Positions 10,911 to 23,512 of a DNA stretch of 64,000 bases are shown piece by piece (positions within the stretch are counted from its first letter, which is position 1; every line of letters starts with the position of its first letter). The translations under genes and the position numbers were made by a program. The stretch is from Combretum micranthum (Eukaryota; Streptophyta; Magnoliopsida; Myrtales; Combretaceae): NCBI GenBank assembly GCA_024138025.1, contig JAMXBD010000695.1, forward strand, positions 186,001-250,000, given 5' to 3'. Below the pieces are notes generated by a model, which saw only the letters and a program-made list of their open reading frames with translations, had not been told where the DNA came from and searched no databases.

Positions 10911-11397
10911 TGTTACTATTGAACTGGAAAATGATCCATAGGTCATTAGTATATGTCTTCTGCCTCTTTTTATTGATTGAGATGACATTATGCTTTTGCA
11001 TGCTTTATTCCCCATTTTTCTGAGAAGGAACTTGAATTTATGGTATATATGCTAGTAGTTTACTGTTAATTAGTGAGAAGGTAATATGATTGAAGAAAAT
11101 ATTGGAATTTGAGGTTTGAAAGATACATTTTGTGTAGTTGAATTAGATCAATGTTTGATGGTGTTACTGTTGAACTGGAAAATGGTCCGTAGGTCATTAG
11201 TGTATGTCTTCTGCCTCTTTTTATTGATTGAGATCACATTATGCTTTTACTTGCTTTTTTCCCCCTTTTTCTGAGAAGGAATGGTATGTATGGTAATAGT
11301 TTACTGTTAATTAGTGAGGAAGTAATATGGTTGAAGAGAATATTGGAATTTGAGTTTTAAAAGATAGTTGAATCAGATCGATCAGTGCTTGATAGTG
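10911..11397 (+). repeat. imperfect tandem duplication (about 250 bp x2) in NOT2 intron 1
   Basis: Copy 1 (10,911-11,161) and copy 2 (11,162-about 11,397) share long near-identical stretches, including GTCTTCTGCCTCTTTTTATT and GTTTACTGTTAATTAGTGAG. They differ by scattered substitutions and small deletions, so the duplication is not recent. Confidence 0.85.
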
Positions 11398-12174
11398 TTG
11401 GAGCATCAGCATTGCTGGTATTCTGTCTTGCTTTCTTTTCAGTTGAGGTTGCAGTGGATGTTTAGACAGTTTTATTTTAAAGAATCAATTGATTTCCTCA
11501 TGGTTTTTAGTTTTTATCAATCAGGTGACTGAAAAAATGTGATTGAAGAGATGAGTATTTGAGTGAAATTATAATGTATTTGAGAGGGAAATATTATAGT
11601 TCGATTACGCTTCTTAATGGTAAGTTTTCTCTTGTATAATAATTTGGTCTTGTTTGCGTAAACAGGACAAGTTGTGACATGTGCATTAACATAGGAAATT
11701 TTTTATAATTACATTACAGTTTTCAACTGTAAGCTTTCTCTTGTACTGTAATTTGAATTTTGGTTGTTTAAGGATTGCAAGTTATGACTTGTGCAGTAAA
11801 ATTAAAATGTTAAAGACCTGATTTTCTGGATGTCTGCATTATTACATATATATATTTATTTACTATTGTATATCTGCTGATGATTGCTGTACTTCCTTTT
11901 CTTCATTGGGAATGAACGGCATCTTTTTGGTAATTTGAAGTGAGTTATTGTTGTTTGGTCCGTACTGTTTTTGTTGTAGTGCAATGTGGAATTGTCCATA
12001 CATATGTGATGCGTTAAGTAATGACTTTGATTATGTTGTTGTTTTCAGGTTTCAGACCAAACAGACAAGCACTAAGAGTTCGTAAGTCTACCTTGCTTCT
12101 GTTTGTACAAAAGAGAAGAAGAGCTGTGTCTCAGCAAGGAATGATCTTGCACTTAAAATATTGACAATTGTGCA

Positions 12175-15100
12175 ATGTCAGGGTTGATAAATGTATTGTT
12201 CCTTCCCTTTTAAATTGGTCATTATCCATGCCCTTGGGTTTCAGCCATGGCAATTTTAAAGCATCTTTCATATAACATAAAACCAATCAGTTGATTTTTT
12301 AAATGCTTGTGAGATATTTTGATGTCTTTATCTTAAAGCAAGCAGTTGGAATTATCTGATTCCAAATCTGCAGGTGAATAAATGTGTGAAATATATCAAA
12401 TATTGGAATTGATGGGTCTACTTTTATGTCATTTCTTAAGATCTCTGAAGATATTAAAAAGCGCTGATAATTTCTCTCCTTGTTTTAATTGGTATTTCAC
12501 TGAATAGTATGCATGATTCATAGAAATATTGTTACTTGTATTGATCCTTTTTTTTTTTTTTTTTAAAGAAGTATTGGATGAAAAATGATTATTAATTTTT
12601 TTGGTGTAGTAGGTGTCCTGTATACTATTTACTTTGCATCGTGTGGATGGCATTTATAAATTACTTTTCGTTTGGTTTGTAAAATTTTTCTCCAAACTCC
12701 TTCTTGCTTTCAGTCATCACTTAATGGTTCTGCTTCAAATCTTCCTGATAGTAGTGGGAGATCCTTTACGACATCTTTCTCTGGTCAGACGGGTATGCCT
12801 CTCCTTTCTATTTTGTTCTATTGCAATGCATATACGTGTGTATCTGTCTGTTTCTTTGTCCGTATTGCTCTCTCTTTCTCTCTCTCTCTCTAATGACCAT
12901 GTTTCCCGAGTCATTGAAGATTTTGCATGACTTTTGAGGCTTTCCCCTTGTTTAGGTAACATTCAGGGGTTGCACAGTATGCATGGGAGTTACAATATGC
13001 CAAATATTCCTGGCAGTCTAGCATCGAGGAATTCTAGCCTGAATAACATTCCTTCAGGTGGCGTTCAACAAGCTGCTGGTAGCCTTAATACTGGGCGGTT
13101 TGCCTCAAATAATCTTCCAGTTGCTCTCTCTCAGGTACATCTAAAGCGATAGCAGTTTATGATTGTAGTACAATGGCATGTAAGGCTATTGTTCACTACC
13201 TGGATCTTATGCATACCTTTAGTTTTAGTAATGTCAAATCCCGATTACATTCTTGTATTATTTGCAGCTCTCCCATAGCAACTCACATGGTCACTCTGGA
13301 ATCCCAAGTAGAGGTGGTATTAACGTTGTAGGAAATGCTGGATTTAGTAGCAATGCCAATGGGGTTGGAGGGTCTATTCCTGGTATTCTCCCAACATCTG
13401 CTGCGATTGGAAACCGCAATGCTGTAGCAGGATTGGGAGTATCACCTATGTTAGGAAATGCAGGCCCTCGGATTACAAATTCTATTGGAAACATGGTGGG
13501 TGGAGGCAACCTTGGTCGGAACATTAGTTCTGGGGCTGGATTATCTGTGCCTGGCCTCTCCTCTCGCCTGAATTTGGGTGCCAATAACGGATCTGCAAAT
13601 TTAGGTGTCCAAGGACAAAATCGGCTACTAAGTGGTGTTCTTCCTCAAGGTTTGAATTGAAAGCTTTTAATATCTGTAATAAGCAATTTTCTTTATTCTC
13701 ATTTTCTACACCAATTTGGACTTTCAAGGCTTCATTAATTCTGTCTTGGAGAAAATATAGCTATGAAACTTGTTTTATCTTGTGCAGTAGCTTTGATTGA
13801 TGTTCAAGCTTTATCTTTTATGAGAACAGATTAATTTTGTAATGCCATTTTCTGTGAGCTCTAACTCTATTTTTGATCTTGATCATAATGGATCACTACT
13901 CTTGTTCTGGAATTTCATTAGCTTCTGAATCCAAAGTTTTGTTGGTGGGATATTGTGTGATCTTTTGGGATTTGTTAAAGATTGTTCTTTTAGAAAGTGA
14001 TGTTTACTGCAGGACATTTTTGGCCTATAAGGAAAATTAAGTCTTATTATGATCTATGTGGATTGTCTACATTTATCACAGTGATTGTCTAGACCAGCTT
14101 TTGTGACTTGTAACTTTTTTTTGTGAGCTTTGCTTGGCGACCTTGTCACTTATATATATTCTTCAGCCTTATGAATACATTAGAAATTACCTAGAAAAAG
14201 GTCTTACAATAAAATATTTGTCATTTTGGGCTTTTTGATAATAAATTACAATATACTGTATCAATCATTTAATATTAGATGGCCAGCAATTTCTTTTATT
14301 TGATAATAGTGCTTGATATATGTTGTAAACCAAGAAGCGACACATGCATATGTGCGTGTATGTGTGGTTGGTTGGGTGGGTGTGTTGGGGGGAGGGGGAA
14401 TGGACACACTGCAGTATAATACCTAAACATCTAGCTACATGATTATTGCACCACAATTTTATAGGCCAATCATCCTTGTACTCGAGCTCCTTAACAGTTA
14501 ACAATCTGTTTAATCCACAGAGGTATGCTCAAATTTGTCATTTGAGCTTGAGACCATAGCTTGCTTGCACCTCATAAGATAACCTGAACAAAATGAAATA
14601 ATTTATAGTAGAATGTCTATCTGAAGGCGATTTAACCCAATCAGCCTTAGAAAACCTTTTGTATGTGGCCATTATCATGATACCTTTTACTTTTGACCTG
14701 GTGTTCTCTTCTAATAATGCAACATTTTAAGAATTGCAGTTTAATGGGGAAATTGAGGAGATGACTTGGGCTTACTACAGTAACTGCAAAAACAATTGAA
14801 GTCTAATCACACCTAAATAATTGAACTTATCAACAATCTATTGTATATTTTAGGATTATCATATTATTCCTGTCATTTGGCATCTGCCTTTGGGCTTGGA
14901 TCCATTGGGGTGTCTAATGGTCTTACACCTAGTAATCCTGTCTTAGTCAATGAACCCAATGCAATCCTATGCTGAGATAAAAGATTGCCCTTTAAAAAAG
15001 GGGTCACCTCTATTCTAAGAAAGTAGTTCAGTTTTTTCAGTTGTTCAGTATGAAATTGTTTTTGAAGAAAATGCTGTAAAGATTTCATCCTTGCAGCAAC

Positions 15101-17030
15101 ATTGAATATCATCCACATATACCACAAGAAATGTACTTTCCCACTGAGATATTGTAAGAAAGAATGATTACTGAGATTGGGTAAGATTAGACACTGCAAT
15201 CACTACATTGAATTTACCAAATGGAGCCCTCGGAGCTTGCTCTGATTCATATGAAGACCTCTTCATTTGACAAACCATTGCAAATCCCTCTTAAGTGTCC
15301 CTGAGGGTTGCTCTCTCTCTCTTTTTATATATATTATGTATTGTCCTCTAAATAACCGTGGAAAAAGCATTTTGGCATTTATTTCATTAAAAGGCTGGCC
15401 TTGAAATTTCACAAGAGAAATAAGCAACTAATTAGATAATTGCTTTGCAATTTGATGCAACTTCTTCATAAAAGAGAGAGGGATGACATTGTCAACAATC
15501 AATCCATAGAGGAGAATTTGTGTCTTTTTGGGTGAGATGGGGAGATACCCATGTGCTAAGACAATAAACAGTTGTCTTGTCACCTAATACATGGAGGCCT
15601 AAGACAAATGGCCTCTACCAATAATCCTATTTTAGGATTTTTGAAATTCACAGTTCTGAGAAAGAATGAGACATGATTCTTATAATCACAATAAGGTTGG
15701 TTTTCAAAAGTAATTATAAATTGGCAAATGATAACAGAGCTGTTAAAAAAAAAGAAAGAAAGAAAAAAAGAAAAAAGGACTTCATAGGTTGAGCGGATCC
15801 AGTTTCCTTTACAACAGTGGATGAGCCATTAGAATGGTTAACATCTGGGGGGTACCACGAACATGGTTAAAGATGTTAAAACTACTTTAGCCACCTGAAT
15901 TATGAGCCAAAGGACCAGAGTCATGTTTGCTTGGATGTAGAAAAACTAACATAGATTTATCCATTTGAACAAGATTCACTAGAAGTGGAAGATGATCGTG
16001 GAGATCTGGAATTCTGTCATTATGTAGAGTCTAACAATTCACACAAAATAATGAAAGAATAATTTCACACCGTGAAGCATCAGAAAATTCACCCATTTAC
16101 ACCATGTTTCTTTAAGGATAGATGAATAACTTCTCATCCAAAATCTGATAAGAAATTATTATGAAGGTTCTAGTGCACAAGAGTTTGTACCAGAAACTCA
16201 AGAGGACAAGAATTTGTTACAACATTGCCAAAAGATGAGTTCGTGCTTGGCACATGAGACTACTTGTACAACCAGTCCAGTAGCGGCTTATCCGCCACTA
16301 CATGAAAGGAAACATTAAACTCATTCTCCAATAGTTGGCAACCACCAGGAGATACATCTAGTAGATTACATGTAGCATAGAACTATAAACGAGTTGAGTT
16401 GAGATTGTATAATTCAAGCTTAGCCTGAGTTTTAAAGCTTGGGCTTAACTTGATTAAGCTCAATTTATCTAATTTTTTTTCCTTCCATTTATAATAATAT
16501 TAATATGTTAATTTGATTAGAACTCGACTAATAATTATTATTGACTTGAGCTTGATCAGGTTCTTATGTTAGTCGCATCAAACATTTTGAAACTTGAGCT
16601 TGACTTGATTATTACACAAGTAGCTTGAGTTTGAGCTCGATGTAGCTGTTGTTGAGTTGAGCTTGAGTAAATGTTGAACCGGACTCAATTGGACTCAGTT
16701 ATGTTGTGAGTAGTTAACTCATTTACACCCGTAGTCTTGTCAGTATGCAACGACAGCTGTTAAATGATCACTAAACACAGGTCCACAAAGTGCAGCCACC
16801 AGCTTAACGTCCTCTGTATCCATGACCTCTTTAATATCCATGACCATTTTCACTAGATTGAACCCTCCTTGATGTGTCAATCATGGGTGCAATACCCGCA
16901 CAGATTGAACCCCCTATCAAACTTGCCATACTTCCATCTTGCTATCACCAACTCACTAGCTGACCTCCTTTACCTAGCCTGTGAAAGGCTTCCAAGGAAA
17001 AAAACCTAACTGTAATCCTTGATCGGTAGT

Positions 17031-17067
<37 letters not shown>

Positions 17068-19531
17068 GTGCTGTCCATTTTTTTCCTTAATATAATTTAA
17101 GGCCTTGATTGATACCCTGATATGATAAACAAAATAAAGAAATGGTGCTTGATGTTTGTTACCCATAACTATGGGCATCTCAATATATATAATGTCTTAT
17201 AATAAAATTGTGATATGCTCTTTTTTTATATTTTTATTTATTTTTTGGGTGTGTTGTAATAAATAAGCAATATGCATTTCCTACGTGGGACTTGCATACC
17301 ACACATTAATTATGATATGTCAACATGTTGCTTTTAGGATCTTCTCAAGTTATTTCCATGTTGGGAAATTCTTATGCTTCTGCTGGGAATCCACTTTCCC
17401 AAAGTCATGTTCAAGCTTGCATACCACACATTAATTATGATATGTCAACATGTTGCTTTTAGGATCTTCTCAAGTTATTTCCATGTTGGGAAATTCTTAT
17501 GCTTCTGCTGGGAATCCACTTTCCCAAAGTCATGTTCAAGCTGTGAATAATTTGACCTCTATGGGAATGCTGAATGATCTGAACTCAAATGACAACAGCT
17601 CTCCCTTTGATATAAACTTGGACTTCCCTCAGTTGACTAGTCGTCCCAGTTCGGCCGGAGGACCACAGGGGCAATTAGGTAGTAGCTGGCGTGAATTTCC
17701 TTCCCCCTCCCCTCTGTTTATTTGGGGCGTTCTTTTTAGTTCAAAAAACTAACAGTATCAGTGCCAAATCCAGGTTCTTTACGGAAACAACTTCCTGCTT
17801 CTATTGTTCAGCAGAACCAAGAATTCAGCATTCAAAATGAAGATTTTCCGGCTTTGCCAGGATTCAAAGGTTTACATTTATTGTTTTACTTTTATGTGAT
17901 ATTGTTGCTATTTCTTGATGGTTTTAAATCTTTTTAGAGTAGACACATTGTCCAAAAAGAATTTACTCAGAAGACTGTCGTTATGCATGTGTGACGAGTA
18001 ATTTTTGGTCCTGTATGTTGGTGATTTCAATGTAATTCGCATCTTTTATTCTTTGATTAGTCTTTAGCTCTGAGATCATTTTGGTTTATGCTTTCCATTC
18101 TTCTAGATCAAGTTCACGTGCTTCAATTTCAATCTCTGGTCCTTACTTGAGGATGTTTCTTTATCGTATTATACCATTCATCTTCCTCTGTAAAACTTTT
18201 GTCACTGGTACTTTCATGTGATTTAGAATATGTTGCATATTTAATTACCAAAATGGAGAAAAAGGGTTATATAGCAATATTTTCATAATGATGATGTGCA
18301 ATTTCCTGGAATGCACCTCCCCCCTCTTTTCTTTTAAATCTTTTTTCCCTTTCATCTCTTCTGTTTTTGTCTCTCTATCTTCTTTGGTCCCTTTCCCTTT
18401 GACAGTTCCTTGCCTTTTGCAAAATGGCAATTTTGAAGCGTTCTTAATATTGTGATATTGTTCTCTTTTGATGGTCTTACTTAGTATAATTTTGTTCATT
18501 TTGCATTATGAATTGTTGTGTCATGATTTGTCTGATAAATCTTATGGAACTTTATTTTACTATCAAACAGACATTTTTGGAGGTCTAAAGTTCACCTACA
18601 TTCCACAGTGGATATTACATCTCTACCTTTGTGACTCGTCTAAGTTTTTTTGGTCTTAAAAAGAGTAGTTATATAAGATGAGTTTGTTGCACAACAATGC
18701 TTATTTCTCTGCTAGCAAGTTACTTCTTTCACACAGACCACAGAGAATTGTTGAATTTGCTTATTGATGCTTAAATTCATGCTTGGAATTTTATTCTTTC
18801 TACTTGTGGTGGAAATGCCCTGAAAATATCCCTTTACTTCAAAAATATTTTTTTGCATAATATTTTAGTTATGCACTTGGGAAAATGTGATGCTGTAGTT
18901 GCTTCTAGCCACCAATCTGGAGAATGATCATTTACCCTTATGTGATTTATTTGACAAACCAACCTACTTTTATTGGGGGAACGTTTGTTTATTTTTGGAC
19001 TACAGATTTTAACTGTTAAAGAGTAATCATGTATCATATTACATTGATAAAACTTATCTCATTAGCCAAAAAGAAAGTCAATTGTGAAGAATGTCAACAC
19101 TTTCCCAATTGAAGATGTACAGTAGATTATTGCTGTTGTCACTCATGGATAGTAGGAAGCTTAGTTTTTCAGTCTTGCTTGATGAGTGTAGTTGCCTATT
19201 GTAAGTGTGTGTGTTTTTTATTATATATTTGGATGTACTGTCTGCCATGCTTTGCTAACCCTGTAGTTTCTCTCTATATAGGGAATAATGCTGATTATGC
19301 TATGGACTTGCACCAGAAAGAACAAATGCATGACAGTACTGCACCCATGATGCAACCACAGCACTTTTCAGTCAGTCATAAATCTGATCAATCATTTTCT
19401 GTCTTTGACTAACGGAAAACGTAGTTGCTTGGTTGATCTAGTAGCTTTTCAAGATTTATAAATGCGTTAATCTGCAGATGGGAAGGTCTGCTGGTTTTAA
19501 TCTGGGAGGATCTTACTCATCTCATCGTCCT

Positions 19532-19563
<32 letters not shown>

Positions 19564-21601
19564 TGGAACGTCTGTCAGTAGTGGTGTCTCTTTTTCTTCT
19601 GTGAATAATCAAGATCTTCTACATTTCCATGGATCAGATTTGTTTCCATCCTCTCATTCGAATTATCATTCACAGGTGGTTTTTTTTTTCTTTTTAATTT
19701 TTTATTTTAAAGAGTTGAAAAGGAATAAATTTGATAGCAGTTCAATTAAATAATCATTCAGACTTCCACAACTGTTTATATAGCTGTCATGTTTTAGAGA
19801 GTCAGCTGTCGAGTTTAATTGCTGTACTTAGTTTAGTGTTCCAGATAGTTTGACCTGGTACTAAGGGGGCTCTCATTCTGGACATATATATTTCTCCAAA
19901 TCATTATATAAACAACTGTATTCTTAGCAATGTGAGATTATTGGGGAAATACAGAAATTAAAGCTAGTAGGAAGTGCCATACCCAAAAGTTGTTAGGAAG
20001 TGGTCTTGAGCAGCTGGATAATTTCATAATTACTCGAAAAATTGCGATTTCATCTCTATGTTTCCCTTTAATTATTTTTCTAATCGAGTATTTTAAATGT
20101 TATATTTTAGCATTTATAGCTGAGCAAACTTATATACCTTTTCACACATGACATTAAATAGATTTATTCATTACAGCTGTATATAGTCCATGTTTAGTTA
20201 GTGAACTCTACTCTTATACACAGCAGTTAGTTACAAGAACACTGTTAATATTCTTCCCTGTGAACAAATTTTATTGTAATGAGGCACTTCACGTTATTTT
20301 TTAATTCATTGAGTACCTTTACCGTTTTCCCTTGCACAAACAAAAATTCAAGTTTTTGTCCTTTTCATCTTCTTCTTACTTCACTTCCAGCCCTTGAGCC
20401 ATTCTGCTGTAGAGTTTGAAAATTAATATTTCTTGCAATTTCTTTTGAGTATGTGTGTCTACTCTATAAACAATCGCTCTTTCTGGTTTCAGGCAGGGGG
20501 CACACCTGGGATTGGGTTGAGACCTCTAAATTCTCCAAATGCTGTTTCTGGTTTAGGTTCATATGACCAGCTGATGCAGCAGTATCAGCAGCAGCAAAAT
20601 CAATCTCAGTTTCGCCTGCAACAGATGTCAGCTGTCAACCAGTCTTTAAGGGACCAGGGCATAAAGTCTATGCAAGCTTCACAATCTGCTCCTGATCCAT
20701 TTGGCTTACTTGGTTTGTTAAGTGTCATAAGGACTAGTGATGCTGATCTGGCTTCTCTAGCACTTGGGATAGATCTGACGACACTAGGCCTGAATTTGAA
20801 TTCGACTGAGGATCTTCACAAGACATTTGGTTCTCCATGGTCAGATGAGCCAGCGAAGGGTGACCCTGAATTTACCATTCCCCAGTGTTATTGTGCAAAA
20901 CAGCCACCTGCTCTGCATGTAAGTTAATCAGTTTCTGTTCCATTTAAATTTTGGTTCTCTCTGGCTCTAATAAATATTGTTTTTACTTTGCAGCGTGGTT
21001 ATTTTGCAAAGTTCACTGAGGATACGCTATTTTATATCTTCTACAGGTCTCTTTTTCTCTTTTTTCACTCCCTCATTTTTTGGCACATAATATGGCTCTT
21101 GAAGCAATGTCTAATTTTTGATTGATTTACATTGTGCAGCATGCCCAAGGACGAAGCCCAGTTATATGCAGCAAATGAACTGTATGCCTCTGTCAAATTT
21201 TTGCCCCACATGGAATATTCATGTTTGGGGTTTTCTTCCTCTTTTGATTGATTGTATTTGCTCTATTTATCTCTAGATAGGGCTTGGATCTCATTGACAC
21301 TTGTATATTTCAGTATGAATAGAGGCTGGGTTTATCACAAAGAGCTTCGAGTTTGGTTGAGGAGGGCCCCCAATATGGAGCCCCTTGTAAAGACAGCTAC
21401 GTACGAGAGGGGTTATTATTTCTGCTTTGATCCAATCTCATTTGAGACAGTCCGCAAGGTTGCTTTCAGCTTTCTTTTGCTCTGTTTTACGAAAGATTTC
21501 CATACTTTTTCGTTCAGTTGACAATGGATTCTTTGATGCAGGATAATTTTGTACTGCACTATGAGATGGTGGAAAAGATACCAAGTCCACCTCAACATTA
21601 G
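12175..21601 (+). CDS. NOT2: CCR4-NOT transcription complex subunit 2 (NOT2/VIP2), complete
   Basis: Coding exons are 12175-12192, 12714-12792, 12956-13134, 13268-13649, 17463-17678, 17774-17869, 19282-19370, 19478-19675, 20493-20918, 20994-21046, 21140-21181, 21314-21458 and 21542-21601. They total 1983 nt (660 codons plus TAG), all junctions are GT-AG and the frame is continuous. The start is the ATG that gives MSGLIN joined to SSLNGSASNLPDSSGRSF, the usual plant NOT2 start. Residues 1-320 are Gly/Ser/Asn-rich and probably disordered; DFPALPGFKG lies near 315-324. A 10-Gln run is at 372-381. The C-terminal NOT2/3/5 box, about 510-655, contains TIPQCYCAKQPPALHRGYF, RGWVYHKELRVWL and YYFCFDPISFETVRKDNF. 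In plants NOT2 is part of the cytoplasmic deadenylase/nuclear CCR4-NOT complex, supports Pol II transcription and microRNA biogenesis, and was named VIP2 for binding Agrobacterium VirE2. Somewhat longer than Arabidopsis VIP2. Exon 6 must use the second of two duplicated acceptors. Confidence 0.95.
14374..14398 (+). other. G-quadruplex-type sequence in NOT2 intron 5
   Basis: Four G-runs (3, 3, 6 and 5) are separated by loops of 1, 6 and 1 nt on the RNA-like strand. This meets the usual G3+N1-7 rule. It directly follows a GTGT-rich stretch. Confidence 0.6.
14700..15300 (-). pseudogene. Ty1/copia reverse transcriptase fragment, decayed
   Basis: Read on the minus strand, this encodes pieces of the C-terminal half of a copia RT: a version of LLVYVDD-I (here FLWYMWMIF), then FLQKQFHTEQLKKLNYFL, LLSQHRIALGSLTKTGLLG and PLDTPMDPSPKADAK. 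After a break come KFNYLG and FAVTVVS-like segments. Stops and frameshifts break it on both sides (before 15,199 and after 14,873), so it is dead. It sits antisense inside intron 5 of NOT2 and explains part of that intron's 3.8-kb length. I could not find its LTRs or other pol domains with confidence. Confidence 0.85.
16380..16720. repeat. GAGCTTGA-rich repeat in NOT2 intron 5
   Basis: Many imperfect copies of AAGCTTGAGC, GAGCTTGA and GAGTTGAGC. The same kind of sequence occurs at about 30,820-31,010. It resembles common plant low-complexity or MITE-like repeats, but I see no clear terminal repeats. Confidence 0.5.
17033..17062 (+). repeat. (TC)n microsatellite in NOT2 intron 5
   Basis: About 15 uninterrupted TC units. 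It is a candidate polymorphic marker. Confidence 0.95.
17291..17540 (+). repeat. perfect 125-bp tandem duplication across the exon 6 acceptor
   Basis: Copy 1 is 17,291-17,415 and copy 2 is 17,416-17,540, with no mismatch seen. Each copy holds the last 47 nt of the intron, including the CTTTTAG acceptor, and the first 78 nt of exon 6. If the first acceptor (exon start 17,338) were used, the frame would read through into the duplicated intron end and stop at its TAG. The second acceptor (exon start 17,463) gives the conserved protein. Confidence 0.95.
19532..19561 (+). repeat. CAG/CAA repeat encoding 10 glutamines in NOT2 exon 9
   Basis: Ten codons, one of them CAA, encode Gln between HRP and HGTS. 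Length variation among lines or related species is likely. Confidence 0.95.
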
Positions 21602-22050
21602 ACAGGTTTCAGCTTCACAATGTAAAGAGTTGGTGTATCTTTATAGTATCTGTCACTTTTTAGCATCAGTGCTTATTTCATTTGGCATTTTTTATTTAGG
21701 GTGCAGCTGTATTGCTAGTTACTGTCCATGCTTTCTACAAATAGGCAGTTCTTCACAGTTTAGCCCTGTTGTGCAAGATGGGACTCTCACAGGTTGACCC
21801 CGTATATTAAGGGGAGGTTTATAGCAGAAGTTATACCTTTTTCTTCTGCAACCTTCCGGATATGCGGTTTATTATTCGGACTACTTGCACATTCATATAC
21901 TGGCCTTCCAAATTTGAAAACAAAATCCCATAGGAAATGTTCTCATCGCCTTTTTCTTTCTTTCTTTCATTACCCTAAATGAAAGATTGGGCAGGCCTAA
22001 GCTACTAGCAGCTTGAAAATTCTGCTGGATATTATTATTATGGTTAAATA
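21602..22050 (+). other. 3' UTR and downstream region of NOT2 (end approximate)
   Basis: It follows the TAG at 21,599-21,601. The sequence is T-rich with no further coding similarity. No single decisive polyadenylation signal stands out, so the 3' end is uncertain. Confidence 0.4.
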
Positions 22051-22537
22051 GATAATTTCATTAATAATCAAAAGTGATGAAAGAATTGCAATATGCGGGA
22101 ATAAGGGTCAACCCGAAATCACGACAGACCAGAATAAAAAAAAGAAAAAACTACTCAAAATACAACTGGAAAGTAATGGCTGGGATTATAATGGTGTACA
22201 AGAAAAATCAGCTAGGATTTAGGATCCGTCTGTAATGATGTAATCGACGAGCAATGGATGTAGGATAAGGCGGCCATTTGCATAATCGAACTGAGTTTTG
22301 CTCCTGCCACGGTTTATGATATAGAAAAGAAAAAGAACAAAAAACCTACAAAATAAATGTACTTGTCGGTTTTGAGTGTACCCAGCAAATTTGGATTTCA
22401 TATGATCCATTTCAAGCTGGCCAAAGTTGCGTCCTAGCTTCAAAACTAGGCCTTTTTGAAAAAAGGGCCTCCCATAAGTGGGACCTCTAGTAGCGCCAGT
22501 AGCGGCTTTAAATAAATTTGTATTTATAGTAATTTAG

Positions 22538-22733
22538 GGAGAAGGAAATTAATATTCTTATTTTAAAAGAAATTATAAAAATATCGTTGAAATAAAAATA
22601 ATTATATATTTAAACAATTTAAACTCGTTTCTAGAATAAATGAGGTTATAAGTAGTACATTTTGTTTGTTCAATAGACAGATCTAATATAATATATATAT
22701 TTTTTTTTTCACTTTGTTTATTGAGCAGACAAG
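22538..22733 (+). repeat. left terminal inverted repeat of the PPR-carrying element
   Basis: It aligns along its length with the reverse complement of 23,513-23,700, with substitutions and small indels. Shared blocks include GGAAATTAATATTCTTATTT near the outer end and TTGAGCAGACAAG at the inner end. Confidence 0.8.
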
Positions 22734-22799
22734 TTTGGACAAACACAAAAGAAGAAAAAACAACAATGACATTGACATTGAACTCCAACTCTAAAACCT

Positions 22800-23512
22800 T
22801 GACAACTCCTTGAATCTCCTCAAGCATGTTGACAGTGCTTTGTTTCTTTGTGTTCTCCAACAAGACAACTTCCTTATAAACTTTCTCTTGCATTGTGTCT
22901 TGGATTGCAGCAACACCCGTTACGCTTAGCTTATTTTTCAATGCGCGAGAGAACCTAACCTTCCCTTGTGCAACATAATGATCCGTGGGTTAGTTTCTAA
23001 TGACTGTTTCAATAATGCTACATCCATGTATTATTTTATGAGAAATCGTGGGTATTTATCGAATAATTTCACTTTGCCTTTCATGCTTAGGGCTTGTGCG
23101 AGACTTGTTGATTTCAGACTTGGTGTGAACATGCATGTTGTTGTGATTGATTTGGATTTTGGTGATGATGTGTTTGTGAAGAATGGCTTGGTTTTAGTGT
23201 ATGGGAAATGCAGGTATTTGGAAGATGCGAATAAGGTGTTTGATGATGTTACCAATAAGAGTGTTGTTTCTTGGTCAACGATTATTAGTGTGCATATTGA
23301 TTTTGGGAGGTTTAGAGAAGTTATTGACTTGTTTAGACTGTTCTTGGGGAAAGTTTTGAGGCCAGATGGTCATAGCCTTGTCCAAGCTTTGTCAATGTGT
23401 GCTTGTTTAGGAGATATGAATGGTGGGGAATGGATTTATAAATAAATAAGAGAGATAGGATTAGGAAAAAATGTGCTTGTTGATGTAGCTTTGGTGGATG
23501 GTGTATATTCAC
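22800..23512 (+). pseudogene. PPR protein gene fragment (PLS type), broken
   Basis: The plus strand reads as the N-terminal part of a plant organelle-type pentatricopeptide repeat protein. In order: QDNFLINFLL, SNTRYA then a TAG (22,927) where a basic residue is expected, LIFQ, CNIMIRGLVSNDCFNNA, NFTLPFMLRACARLVDF, FVKNGLVLVYGKCRYLEDA, VVSWSTIISVHIDFGRF and LVQALSMCACLGDMNGGEW. A second in-frame TAA follows at 23,443-23,445 within WIYK-stop-IREIGLGKNVLVDVALVD. The match ends where the right inverted repeat begins. There is no ATG at the head of the main open stretch. Complete PPR proteins of this type have several hundred residues, so this is a captured and now non-functional piece. Confidence 0.85.

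Noticed and set aside
12082..12087. GTAAGT donor-like site in NOT2 exon 2
   Set aside because: The nearest downstream acceptor would leave an intron of about 53 nt, too short for plants. I read 12,049-12,192 as one exon holding the start codon.
17338..17462. First copy of exon 6 as coding sequence
   Set aside because: Reading through it leads to an in-frame TAG in the duplicated intron end; the second acceptor restores the conserved protein.
22448..22470. AGGCC..GGCCT hairpin between NOT2 and the TIR element
   Set aside because: A short imperfect inverted repeat with an A/T-rich loop; too common to interpret as a terminator or element end.
22573..22941. 122-codon minus-strand open frame
   Set aside because: It runs antisense through the left inverted repeat and the PPR fragment and has no recognisable domain.
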